Assembly (NCBI GenBank): GCA_019753375.1
Contig: JAIELC010000066.1
Span: 1-47,212, forward strand
From: Sphingomonas sp.
GTDB lineage: Bacteria; Pseudomonadota; Alphaproteobacteria; Sphingomonadales; Sphingomonadaceae
DNA length: 47,212 nt
Direction of reading: 5' to 3'
Within the stretch, counting starts at the first letter, position 1. Each line of letters starts with the position of its first letter. The position numbers and the translations under genes are program-made. Under the pieces are notes generated by a model. That model saw only the letters and a program-made list of their open reading frames with translations, was not told where the DNA came from and ran no database searches. Positions 18,509 to 26,390 of this stretch are shown here, piece after piece.

Positions 18509-19690
18509 ATGAAAAAAGATTTATCGGTGGTATCGATGTTTGCGAAGCTGCGTGACAGCTTCAAAACACGCGACTTCATTTTTCATGATGGTCGCGATCT
18601 GCGTCGGTTCAGTATCGCTGCCCATACACAGGCGGCTTGTGCGGCGGTCGCCGCAATAACGCTGTCATTCTCGGCTTATGGCGTAGCGCAGGCAGCTTTT
18701 AGTGCCGTGTCCATGAGTGGTGTGCTGGGCCAGCCAACGTCTGCAGAAGCGAAAGTTGTTCAGCTGCAGGGCAAGCTTCAACGGATGCAGTCAAACGTCG
18801 CGGCGATCAAGCATGCGGCCGAAATTCAGGCTGCTCGGGTGGAGCGCCATCAGGCGCTCATCGCGGCCGTGCTTTCCGGGCAACGTGACAGCGCAGCTTT
18901 GGCCCGGGAATTGCCGGTTATCGATCGTAAGGACGCCGCGCTGGCTGCCGAGGTGATTGCGCCTCTTCGCCGCGTTGAAGCGCACCAGGTTCAGATCGCA
19001 GCGCAGGCGCGGCGCGTCGCCGAGCAGCGGTACGTTGAGACCGCCGGACATGTTCGACAGCTCGGCATTGCGCCTGAGCGCTTCTCCGCGCGTCGCGGAG
19101 CAATGGGCGGACCCTATGAGCCGGTTTCGTCGAACGTGTCGACCGCGAGCGCAAACGCGGACGCACAGTTTCGATCACTTTTCATGACATGGAAAAAGCT
19201 CGATTCGCTTGAACAGGGCGTGATTGCTATTCCGTCCGCGCAGCCGGTCGCCAATGTCAGCTTCACCAGCTTTTACGGCGTTCGCAGCGATCCTTTCCGC
19301 GGCGTTGCAGCGATGCATGCCGGCGTCGACATTCCTGGTTCTATCGGAACGCCGATCTACGCCACGGCGGATGGCATTGTGGCAAAGGCCGAACGGTCCG
19401 GCGGCTATGGCAATATGATCGAGATCAACCATGGTCGTGGAATTGCTACCCGCTATGGTCACCTTTCGAAGATCCTTGTTGATGCCAACACGCGTGTGAA
19501 GCGCGGACAGTTGATTGCCTTGATGGGGTCAACCGGGCGGTCGACCGGTAGCCACCTTCATTATGAGGTGCGCATCGATGGCCGCTCCGTAAACCCCATT
19601 CCCTTCCTGCAGACGGCCGATTATCTCCTCGCGGTGCAGGATCGTGCGCAGAAGGCACAGGGTGGTTTGGGCGGTCCGGCGGCCAACTGA
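18509..19690 (+). CDS. M23 family metallopeptidase (LytM-type), membrane-anchored
   Basis: A 393-residue cell-wall protein with a basic cytoplasmic N-terminus, one membrane helix at about 40-62, a coiled-coil-prone segment (about 85-190, rich in Q, A, R) and a C-terminal LytM/M23 zinc endopeptidase domain. The metal ligands are intact: H270 and D274 in MHAGVDIPG, and H351 with H349 in GSHLHYEV. It should therefore be an active peptidoglycan endopeptidase in the periplasm, not just an EnvC-type activator. The start is not certain: ATG 18509 has a purine-rich upstream stretch, ATG 18536 is the alternative, and the frame extends to 18398. Confidence 0.87.
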   Translation: MKKDLSVVSMFAKLRDSFKTRDFIFHDGRDLRRFSIAAHTQAACAAVAAITLSFSAYGVAQAAFSAVSMSGVLGQPTSAEAKVVQLQGKLQRMQSNVAAIKHAAEIQAARVERHQALIAAVLSGQRDSAALARELPVIDRKDAALAAEVIAPLRRVEAHQVQIAAQARRVAEQRYVETAGHVRQLGIAPERFSARRGAMGGPYEPVSSNVSTASANADAQFRSLFMTWKKLDSLEQGVIAIPSAQPVANVSFTSFYGVRSDPFRGVAAMHAGVDIPGSIGTPIYATADGIVAKAERSGGYGNMIEINHGRGIATRYGHLSKILVDANTRVKRGQLIALMGSTGRSTGSHLHYEVRIDGRSVNPIPFLQTADYLLAVQDRAQKAQGGLGGPAAN

Positions 19691-19746
19691 CGCCTGGTCG
19701 CTGCTGATCGGTTGCTGATCGCACGGGCAATGCCTATGTTACCCCC

Positions 19747-20085
19747 ATGGAATCCATTGCATCCGACCTTGTATTAACCCGATCTGCGGCGGCTCGGGTT
19801 GCCGCAATTGCCGAACGTCAGGGCAAAGCTGCTATTTTACGCCTGTCTGTGGACGGAGGCGGTTGTTCGGGCTTTCAGTATAAATTCGGCCTAGCCGATG
19901 TGATCGATGCCGACGACAGCATTGCTGAAACGGAAGGCGTCAAACTGGTCGTCGATCCTGTCAGCCTCGATCTGGTTCGTGGTTGTCGGGTAGATTTTGT
20001 CGAGTCGCTGGGGGGAACCGCCTTCAAGGTCGACAATCCCAACGCAGCATCCGGATGCGGTTGCGGTTCCAGCTTTTCCGTTTGA
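19747..20085 (+). CDS. erpA: Iron-sulfur cluster insertion protein, A-type carrier
   Basis: A 112-residue A-type Fe-S carrier (HesB/IscA/ErpA family). The three cluster-ligand cysteines are C40 (GGGCSGFQY), C104 and C106 (SGCGCGSSF). It hands [4Fe-4S] or [2Fe-2S] clusters to apo-enzymes. It lies 56 nt after the M23 gene and 6 nt before xthA, so it is probably co-transcribed with xthA. ErpA versus IscA cannot be fully separated from sequence, but isolated A-type genes of this form in alphaproteobacteria are usually called ErpA. Confidence 0.9.
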   Translation: MESIASDLVLTRSAAARVAAIAERQGKAAILRLSVDGGGCSGFQYKFGLADVIDADDSIAETEGVKLVVDPVSLDLVRGCRVDFVESLGGTAFKVDNPNAASGCGCGSSFSV

Positions 20086-20091
20086 TCTGCA

Positions 20092-20862
20092 TTGAAGATC
20101 GTTACTTATAACGTCAATGGCATCAAAGCCCGGTTGCCCCGCCTGATCGAGTATTTGACGGAACAGGCGCCCGATGTGGTGTGCCTGCAAGAGCTCAAGT
20201 CGAGCGATGAGACCTTTCCCGAGGCAGATATCCGTGCTGCGGGCTATGGCGCGCTTTGGCATGGTCAAAAGGGCTTTAATGGCGTTGCGTTGCTTGCGAA
20301 GGGCGTCGATCCGCTCGAGCGTCAACGGGGGCTCGCAGGCGAGGCCGATGATGAGCAAAGCCGATATCTTGAGGCAGAGGTGTTCGGCGTCATTGTCGCG
20401 TCGATCTATCTACCCAACGGCAACCCGCAGCCCGGCCCTAAATTTGATTACAAGTTGCGGTGGATCGACCGCTTAAATGCGCGCGCTCGGGAAATACTTG
20501 ATGAAGAGCGCCCGGCGGTGCTCGCCGGTGACTATAATGTCATCCCTGATGACGATGATGTCTATTCAGTGCGCGCGATGCAGGATGATGCATTGATGCA
20601 GCCCGAAAGCCGCGCTGGCTTTCGCCGCCTTGTATCGCAGGGCTGGACCGATGCACTGAGGACACGCCGCCCGAATGGCGGCGTCTGGACTTTCTGGGAC
20701 TATCAGGCAGGCGCCTGGCAGCGCGATGCGGGATTCCGCATCGATCATTTGCTGCTAAGCCCTCAAGCGGCGGATCGCCTGATCGATGCCGATGTCGACA
20801 AAGAGTATCGCGGCCGGGAAAAGGCCAGCGATCATGCACCGACCTGGGTCCGCCTTCGTTGA
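20092..20862 (+). CDS. xthA: Exodeoxyribonuclease III / AP endonuclease
   Basis: A 256-residue exonuclease III-type DNA repair enzyme that cleaves at abasic sites and digests 3' ends. Motifs of the EEP fold: VTYNVNGIKARL at the N-terminus (N7), LQELK with metal ligand E34, YLPNGNP, AGDYNVIPDD, and the C-terminal RIDHLL and KASDHAPTW with the catalytic Asp-His pair. Translation starts at TTG 20092, 6 nt after erpA; the encoded MKIVTYNVNG is the standard N-terminus, so the rare start is well supported. A weak terminator-like hairpin follows at 20879. Confidence 0.95.
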   Translation: MKIVTYNVNGIKARLPRLIEYLTEQAPDVVCLQELKSSDETFPEADIRAAGYGALWHGQKGFNGVALLAKGVDPLERQRGLAGEADDEQSRYLEAEVFGVIVASIYLPNGNPQPGPKFDYKLRWIDRLNARAREILDEERPAVLAGDYNVIPDDDDVYSVRAMQDDALMQPESRAGFRRLVSQGWTDALRTRRPNGGVWTFWDYQAGAWQRDAGFRIDHLLLSPQAADRLIDADVDKEYRGREKASDHAPTWVRLR

Positions 20863-21237
20863 TGCCATCCGCAGCGGGGCGATGAACAAACTTGTTCTGG
20901 TCTGCATCGCTTTTAGGAAAAGCAATTGGGGGTATCCGGGGCTCTGGCTTCGACCTGCTCGCTGACGTGGTGCGGAACCGTTTCCCGGATCTTTTGGGTG
21001 GCTCGTCAGGGTGCTGATCAGGGTCGCATTGATTGCGCTACACCGACCCGATCGCGTGATGGCGTATTACACCAATAGTACGCTGGCTTCGCCAAGACTT
21101 GGCATGGGTTTATGGCGATAATATTACGAAAAATGCGGTAAGATATTGATATATAACATTTCAAGTGTTTGGCATGACTAATGCACTAAGGGAGGTGTGA
21201 ACCACATGGTTCGCGATATGCCCTAGGAGGAAGTACC
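20863..21237 (+). other. 375-nt intergenic region upstream of a small exported protein
   Basis: No gene of normal length is visible. The first 50 nt hold a possible xthA terminator: GCGATG (20879-20884) pairs with CATCGC (20905-20910), followed by four Ts. The part from about 21060 to 21180 is AT-rich and likely contains the promoter. The last 35 nt contain a six-codon open frame and the AGGAGG ribosome-binding site of the next gene. Confidence 0.5.
21206..21226 (+). promoter_or_regulatory. Six-codon upstream ORF overlapping the next gene's Shine-Dalgarno
   Basis: ATG at 21206 opens a frame of six sense codons (MVRDMP) closed by TAG at 21224-21226. It has its own GGGAGG about 10 nt upstream (21190-21195). 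Its stop lies inside the AGGAGG (21225-21230) that serves the gene at 21238. Translation of this peptide would place a terminating ribosome on the downstream ribosome site. Confidence 0.35.
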
Positions 21238-21516
21238 ATGAGTTCGATGTCAAACCGCGTCGTAGGCGGCATCATGTCCGGCTTTGCCAGCGCGCTGCTC
21301 GTTGCCGCCGCGGTGCCAGCGCAGGGTGCCGATCGCAATGACACAGGGGAAGCGCCTGCACCCGTCGCCGCTCCCGCAGGAAGCGCACCAGCCGCTAAGC
21401 GCGTCCCAAAGCAATATTGTATCACGGAAGTTGTCACCGGGTCGCACATGCCAACTAAGGTCTGCAAGACCAAAGCGCAGTGGGAGGCCGAAGGTTTGGA
21501 CGTCACTGCAAAGTAA
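21238..21516 (+). CDS. Small exported protein of unknown function
   Basis: A 92-residue protein with a signal peptide (about 1-31, cleavage near AQGA-D), an Ala/Pro-rich linker (40-58) and a conserved-looking C-terminal module with YCITEVVTGSHMPTKVCKT and AQWEAEG. The two cysteines (C61, C76) could form a periplasmic disulfide. Similar short proteins ending in KVCKTRAQWEAEG are, to my knowledge, frequent in sphingomonads, without known function. AGGAGG at 21225-21230 gives a strong start at 21238. A strong terminator follows, so the gene is probably monocistronic. Confidence 0.8.
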   Translation: MSSMSNRVVGGIMSGFASALLVAAAVPAQGADRNDTGEAPAPVAAPAGSAPAAKRVPKQYCITEVVTGSHMPTKVCKTKAQWEAEGLDVTAK

Positions 21517-21523
21517 CGTCCTA

Positions 21524-21564
21524 GGTCCGCAGCGTCCTGCCCCTTCGCTGCGGACCACCTTTTT
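21524..21564 (+). terminator. Rho-independent terminator
   Basis: Perfect 11-bp inverted repeat GGTCCGCAGCG (21524-21534) and CGCTGCGGACC (21546-21556), followed by TTTTT at 21560-21564. It ends the small exported protein gene and lies just before the 3' end of the convergent GNAT-type gene. Confidence 0.85.
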
Positions 21565-21578
21565 ACCCGGTTGGGTGG

Positions 21579-22874
21579 TCAGATCGATCTTTGATAGATC
21601 TGATAGACACGATTGATATGGCTATCGATTGCCTCGGCGATGGCGTTCATCCCCTGATTGTCGTCAAGGACCCAGCCAATTTCCCCACGCGTCGCCCCAT
21701 ATTTGGTGACAGAAGCGCGCCGGATATACTCAATCATCATGAACGCCAGCTGGCTCGCGAGGCGGGAAGCCTGAAGCTTTTTGACCACCCCCATCAATGG
21801 CACGCGCATCGTCCTGACTTTGGGCTTGCGCAGCCACAACAGCAATTTTGCCCAGCCGAACGGGAATAACGACCCCTTGAGCGGCGCGATGACCTCGTTC
21901 AGATCAGGTAGCGTGATCATGAAGGCAACGGGCTCGCCGTCCAGTTCCGCGACCATAATCAGATCATTATAGACAATGGGTTTTAGCTTGATCGCTACGT
22001 CATCAAGCTCCGGCTGTGTCAGCGGCACAAATCCCCAATTATCTGACCATGCATCATTCAAAATGCCGATGATCAACGCCGCTTCGGCATCAAAGCGTGA
22101 CTTGTCGATCTGGCGAATTCGAATGCGGGGATTTTTCTCCCCAGCAGCAACTATACGCTGAATCAGGGCAGGGAAGTTCTTGGAAATATCAAGTTCATAT
22201 GTAACTAGTTGTTTCGCCGGGGAATAACCTGCGTGTTCGATCCACGCTTGGTAGTGCGGCTGGTGATGTCCCATCATGATGGTCGGGGGATGGTCATGCC
22301 CCTTGATGAGCAGGCCCGGTTCCTCCCAGATCGACAGGCTTAACGGCCCCAGCGCGCGCGTCATCCCTTCGCCGCGCAACCAGTCTTCGGCGGCCCCGAT
22401 CAGCGCGTGCGCGGTCGCTTCGTCGACGGCGTCGAGCATGCCCCAGCAGCCCGTCCCCGGCCCAAAGCCCTTGTCGGCCGGCATCTCGAGCGCCAGCAGA
22501 TCAATGTGCGCCGAAATCCGCCCCACTGGCTTGCCGTCGCGCAGCGCGAGGAACAATTGCCCCTTGGCATGGCTGAACCAGCCATTTTTTTTTGGATCAA
22601 TCGCGCCAGCATGTTCACTGCGCAGCGGCGGAACCCAATTCGGATCGCTGCCGTTTAGTTGATAGGCAAGGTCAACAAACGCCTTGCGATCGGCTTTGTC
22701 ATTGGCTGGCCGGATGATGAGTGGGGAAGGGGACAAGGCGTCAAAACCCGATTGTTGGCGAAAGCTGGTCGTGACGTCCCTTGTTCCGGTCGACCTGTCA
22801 AGCGCCGGCAAATCACCAATATGGTCGACTCTGCTGTTCGATTTTGCCAAGATATAGCCACTATCTTCGGGCAA
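21579..22874 (-). CDS. GNAT-like acyltransferase, candidate bacterial ceramide synthase (bCerS)
   Basis: A soluble protein of up to 431 residues with two GNAT-like halves: an N-terminal part beginning LIIRPANDKADRKAFVDLAY and containing PNWVPPL, and a C-terminal part ending in IGWVLDDNQGMNAIAEAID before VYQIYQR. Proteins of this type are often annotated only as hypothetical or N-acetyltransferase. In Caulobacter the sphinganine/ketosphinganine N-acyltransferase is such a GNAT-type protein encoded near spt. Its location 5.5 kb from spt, with lptFG and a desaturase between, leads me to infer ceramide synthase. No in-frame ATG exists near the 5' end; TTG codons at 22874, 22847, 22811 or 22736 are the options and none has a clear ribosome site. 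Confidence 0.65.
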   Translation of the reverse strand: MPEDSGYILAKSNSRVDHIGDLPALDRSTGTRDVTTSFRQQSGFDALSPSPLIIRPANDKADRKAFVDLAYQLNGSDPNWVPPLRSEHAGAIDPKKNGWFSHAKGQLFLALRDGKPVGRISAHIDLLALEMPADKGFGPGTGCWGMLDAVDEATAHALIGAAEDWLRGEGMTRALGPLSLSIWEEPGLLIKGHDHPPTIMMGHHQPHYQAWIEHAGYSPAKQLVTYELDISKNFPALIQRIVAAGEKNPRIRIRQIDKSRFDAEAALIIGILNDAWSDNWGFVPLTQPELDDVAIKLKPIVYNDLIMVAELDGEPVAFMITLPDLNEVIAPLKGSLFPFGWAKLLLWLRKPKVRTMRVPLMGVVKKLQASRLASQLAFMMIEYIRRASVTKYGATRGEIGWVLDDNQGMNAIAEAIDSHINRVYQIYQRSI

Positions 22875-22885
22875 TAGCCGTTGTC

Positions 22886-23992
22886 ATGACCAGTTCTATT
22901 TCTTTAGATCGACCCCATGTCGAGCCTCGTTCAGCGGCCCGGGCGCGTACGCGCCCTGACCGTATCGCCGACGATATGGCCATGCTGCGCGCCGTTTCGG
23001 AACTGACACGCGATCTAACACCCGCAAAGCCACGGGTGTATTGGACCGATCTCCTGCTGTCCTGTGCTATTGGCTATGGCGCCATGGCGCTGGCGATGAT
23101 CGTTGCCACGCCGTGGGTTGTTGCGCTGGCGATTGCCGTTGCGATCCTGGCGCTGTACCGGGCGGGCAGCTTCATCCACGAACTGACGCACATCAAGCAT
23201 AGCAGCGTTCCTGGCTTCCGCCTTGGCTGGAACTTGCTGGTTGGTGTCCCGCAACTGGTCCCGTCGTTCATGTATGAAGGCGTGCACAGCCTGCACCATG
23301 CGCGCACCCGATATGGCACGGCGGAAGATCCCGAATATCTGCCGCTTGCGCTGATGAAGCCGTGGACCGTGCCGGTATTTGTATTGGTATCCGCGTTGGC
23401 ACCCGTCGCCCTGTTCTTCCGTTTTGGTATTTTGACGCCGCTTTCAGCGCTGTTTCCGTCGGTTCGGGCCGTGGTTGTGGCAAAATATTCTGCTCTGGCG
23501 ATCAATCCCGCCTTTCGCCGCCGCGCGCCGGAAGGCGAATTGGCGCGGCAATGGCGTTGGCAAGCAGCCGGTGCCAGTATCTGGGCGATCAGCCTAATCG
23601 GCCTGACGGCGGCCGGCATCATCCCGATCAAAGCCTTGCTGATCTTCATCGGCATTGCATCGGGCGTGATGGTGATCAATCAGATCCGCACGCTGGTCGC
23701 GCATCTTTGGGAAAATGACGGGGACGCCATCAGCACCACGGCGCAGTATCTGGATTCGGTCAATGTGCCGCCGCCGGGCCTATTGCCGCTGCTATGGGCG
23801 CCGGTCGGGCTGCGATACCACGCACTGCATCACTTGCTGCCCGGACTACCCTATCACGCGCTGGCCGAAGCGCACCGCCGGCTTGTGTCGGCGCTGGGGG
23901 CTGACTCGCTGTATCATCAGGCGAATTATCGCAGCCTGATCGGACTGGTGGTTCGCCTGATCGGTGGATCGGTCCGCCGCGGCGCGGCCTGA
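22886..23992 (+). CDS. Fatty acid desaturase-like membrane di-iron protein
   Basis: A 368-residue integral membrane protein of the fatty acid desaturase/hydroxylase superfamily. The three histidine clusters that bind two irons are complete: HELTHIKH at 98-105, HSLHH at 134-138 and HALHH at 312-316. Membrane helices occur at about 55-92, 175-205 and 240-290. Members introduce double bonds or hydroxyls into acyl chains. Between a ceramide synthase-like gene and the sphingolipid operon, a sphingolipid or acyl-chain substrate is plausible but unproven. I chose the ATG at 22886; it is divergent from the GNAT-like gene with at most 11 nt between if that gene starts at 22874. Confidence 0.85.
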   Translation: MTSSISLDRPHVEPRSAARARTRPDRIADDMAMLRAVSELTRDLTPAKPRVYWTDLLLSCAIGYGAMALAMIVATPWVVALAIAVAILALYRAGSFIHELTHIKHSSVPGFRLGWNLLVGVPQLVPSFMYEGVHSLHHARTRYGTAEDPEYLPLALMKPWTVPVFVLVSALAPVALFFRFGILTPLSALFPSVRAVVVAKYSALAINPAFRRRAPEGELARQWRWQAAGASIWAISLIGLTAAGIIPIKALLIFIGIASGVMVINQIRTLVAHLWENDGDAISTTAQYLDSVNVPPPGLLPLLWAPVGLRYHALHHLLPGLPYHALAEAHRRLVSALGADSLYHQANYRSLIGLVVRLIGGSVRRGAA

Positions 23993-24010
23993 TCCACGGC
24001 GCCGAGCGGG

Positions 24011-25105
24011 TTATTCCTCGGTTCGGATCAACACCACTTCGCCGATCAGCATAAACAGGAGGAACGGGGCCCACGCTGCCAGAAAGGGCGGATAGGCGCC
24101 CAGATTCCCCATCGACAACGCGAAATTATCGGCGACGAAATAGGCAAAGCCGAGCATCATCCCGATAACGGCGCGCACGAACAATTTGCCCGATCGTGCC
24201 AGCCCAAAGCCCGCCACTGCGCCCAGCAATGGCATCAGGATGGACGACAGCGGCTCTGAAATCTTGTGCCACATCGACCCTTCCAACGCCTTGGTCGGGC
24301 GGCCGGCATCCGCCAGATCGCCGATCGCCGTGCGCAGCGCGAAAAACGACAGGCCCGCCGGATCGACATTGCTGAGGGTGAATTGGTCAGGGCGCACGCC
24401 CCGCGCGACAATCACCGACCCGATGTCAGAAAGCTTGCCGCTCGCGACGTCGAACCGTGTCGCCTTATCGGTGCGCCACCCGGCTCCATCCCGCCGAGCA
24501 TGGGGGGCATGCAGCACCGACAATAATTTGCCGCCATCGCGGTCAAAGACGGTTACGTCGGTCAATAATGCGGCATTGCCACGGCCCTGCACCTGTCCAA
24601 CCTCGACCAGATCATCCCCATCGCGCACCCAGACGCGGACGCGGTCGCCGTGGTCGATCGGGATCGCCGCATAATCGACCTTGCGCCATTGGTTCAGCGT
24701 TGCCGTTGCCCGGCTGACAACACGGTCGTTGAAGACAAAGGAAAGGACCGCGACGCCAAGGCTGGCGATGATCAGCGGGGCCAAGACCTGATGCGCCGAC
24801 AACCCCGACGCCTTCATGGCGGTCACCTCGCTGTTACTGTTAAGCGTGGCGAGGGTGAAGATCGTGGCCAGCAGCACCGAGAACGGCAGGAAACGCGCCA
24901 TGATCTGGGGCGATCGCAGCGAGATATAGCGCCAGATTTCCGCATCGCCGTTGCCAGGATGCGCCAAGATATTCCCGGATTCGCTCAGCAGGTCGAGCGC
25001 CTGCAGCACCAGCACCAGCGCCGCGATGATTGCGACGGTGCGCACCAGGAACAGCCTGGCGAGATAGAGCGAAACGGTGCGCGACGGGAGGAACTGAGCC
25101 TGCAT
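24011..25105 (-). CDS. lptG: LPS export permease LptG
   Basis: A 364-residue YjgP/YjgQ-family permease: three N-terminal membrane helices, a periplasmic beta-jellyroll domain (about 130-260) and three C-terminal helices. LptG and LptF with the ATPase LptB extract lipopolysaccharide from the inner membrane and feed the periplasmic bridge. The early motif with LNSNSEVTAMKASG (about 92-105) is the coupling-helix region that contacts LptB. The start overlaps the lptF stop, so the two are coupled. In a sphingomonad, where glycosphingolipids occupy the place of LPS, the cargo may differ. It is convergent with the desaturase-like gene with 18 nt between. Confidence 0.92.
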   Translation of the reverse strand: MQAQFLPSRTVSLYLARLFLVRTVAIIAALVLVLQALDLLSESGNILAHPGNGDAEIWRYISLRSPQIMARFLPFSVLLATIFTLATLNSNSEVTAMKASGLSAHQVLAPLIIASLGVAVLSFVFNDRVVSRATATLNQWRKVDYAAIPIDHGDRVRVWVRDGDDLVEVGQVQGRGNAALLTDVTVFDRDGGKLLSVLHAPHARRDGAGWRTDKATRFDVASGKLSDIGSVIVARGVRPDQFTLSNVDPAGLSFFALRTAIGDLADAGRPTKALEGSMWHKISEPLSSILMPLLGAVAGFGLARSGKLFVRAVIGMMLGFAYFVADNFALSMGNLGAYPPFLAAWAPFLLFMLIGEVVLIRTEE

Positions 25106-26310
25106 CAGCTGATCGCCCGTGACCGGCCCGGTACCAGCCGGCGCAGCGCTTTGCCGACCGAACTGAACAATCGTTCCAGCCCGCCAATTGGTTGGCCGCC
25201 GGGGACATAGGCAATCGTGTAGAACATCCAGATCACCAGCGCGGAAAAGGCCACGAATGGAAGCCAGAGCGCGAGAAAGGGATCAATCCGGCCCAGTCCG
25301 CCCACCGCTTCGCCATATTCGTTTACCTTGTGATAGGTGACGATGATGACAATCGACAGAAACACCCCGAGTGCCGAGGTTGATCGTTTAGGTGGTACGC
25401 CCAGCGCCAGGCCCAGCAGCGGCAGCAGGAACATCGTCGCGACTTCAACCAGGCGGAAATGAAACGCTGCGCGACTGGTTTCGCGCAATTTTTCGTCAGC
25501 CGCGCGGTCTCTGCCGATTTGCGCAAGCTCGGGCAGGGTCAGCTCAAGATTGCGTCCACCGCGCATCCTGAAACTTTCATATTTCGGCAGCGGAATTGGC
25601 AGGTCATTGCTGCTGAACCGCAGGACACGCGGCGTCGCAACGCCCGGTTCGGTCCTCACCAACGTGCCATTGGTCAGCCGAAAAATGATTTCATCCGGGT
25701 TGTCGGTGGCAAAGAACTGGCCTTTTTCCGCCGTGACCGCCAGCGATCCGCCCTGCTTGACGACCTTGTGCACAAAGATGCCGGACAATTCGCGCCCCTG
25801 ATCGCGGCTCTGTTCAATCCGTACCGTCGCGCCATCGGGAAAGCGGGTAAATTCGCCCACCTTGATCGACGCGCCCAATGCGCCCGTGCGGAGTTCAAAC
25901 CGCAATCCTTCGTAAGCGTAGCGCGCATAGGGCTGGACGAAGCCGACAATCCCCAGATTGATCAGGGCCAGGCCAAAGGCAAACATGTAGGGGACCCGAA
26001 GCAGCCGGGCATAGCTGATCCCCAGCGCACGCATGACGTCAAGCTCAGAACTGGTTGCCAGCCGCCGAAAGGCAAACAGCACGCCCATGAGCAGCCCGAT
26101 CGGGATACCAAGCCCCAGATATTCGGGAAGCAGATTCGCGAGCAGACGCCACACGACGCTGACCGGACCGCCTTCCGTCGCGACAAATTCCAGCAAAATG
26201 CGAATTCGGTCGAGCACCAGCAGCATGGCCGCAATGGCGAGGTTTGCCAACAACGGCACCGCAATCAGCCGGGCCATGTAGCGATCGATTGAAGTCAGTC
26301 GAAACGGCAT
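25105..26310 (-). CDS. lptF: LPS export permease LptF
   Basis: A 401-residue YjgP/YjgQ-family permease and partner of LptG. Helices at about 15-35, 55-80 and 100-128, then a periplasmic domain (about 140-300) and helices from 305 to 390. The coupling segment RRLATSSELDVMRALGIS (about 83-100) is well conserved. The C-terminus is basic. It lies 80 nt after the hybrid histidine kinase gene and just before lptG, in the same direction as the spt-acp-cerR genes, so co-expression with sphingolipid synthesis is possible. Confidence 0.92.
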   Translation of the reverse strand: MPFRLTSIDRYMARLIAVPLLANLAIAAMLLVLDRIRILLEFVATEGGPVSVVWRLLANLLPEYLGLGIPIGLLMGVLFAFRRLATSSELDVMRALGISYARLLRVPYMFAFGLALINLGIVGFVQPYARYAYEGLRFELRTGALGASIKVGEFTRFPDGATVRIEQSRDQGRELSGIFVHKVVKQGGSLAVTAEKGQFFATDNPDEIIFRLTNGTLVRTEPGVATPRVLRFSSNDLPIPLPKYESFRMRGGRNLELTLPELAQIGRDRAADEKLRETSRAAFHFRLVEVATMFLLPLLGLALGVPPKRSTSALGVFLSIVIIVTYHKVNEYGEAVGGLGRIDPFLALWLPFVAFSALVIWMFYTIAYVPGGQPIGGLERLFSSVGKALRRLVPGRSRAIS

Positions 26311-26390
26311 AGCCCGAACAAGCTTGAAAGGCGGATATCGCCTAGCGAACCGCGGCTATATCCGCGACAGACGATAGGGGCCACGAAAAT

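Noticed and set aside
25459..26292. 277-codon plus-strand reading frame antisense to lptF
   Set aside because: Low-complexity composition and no recognisable motif; lptF on the other strand has full membrane topology and motifs.
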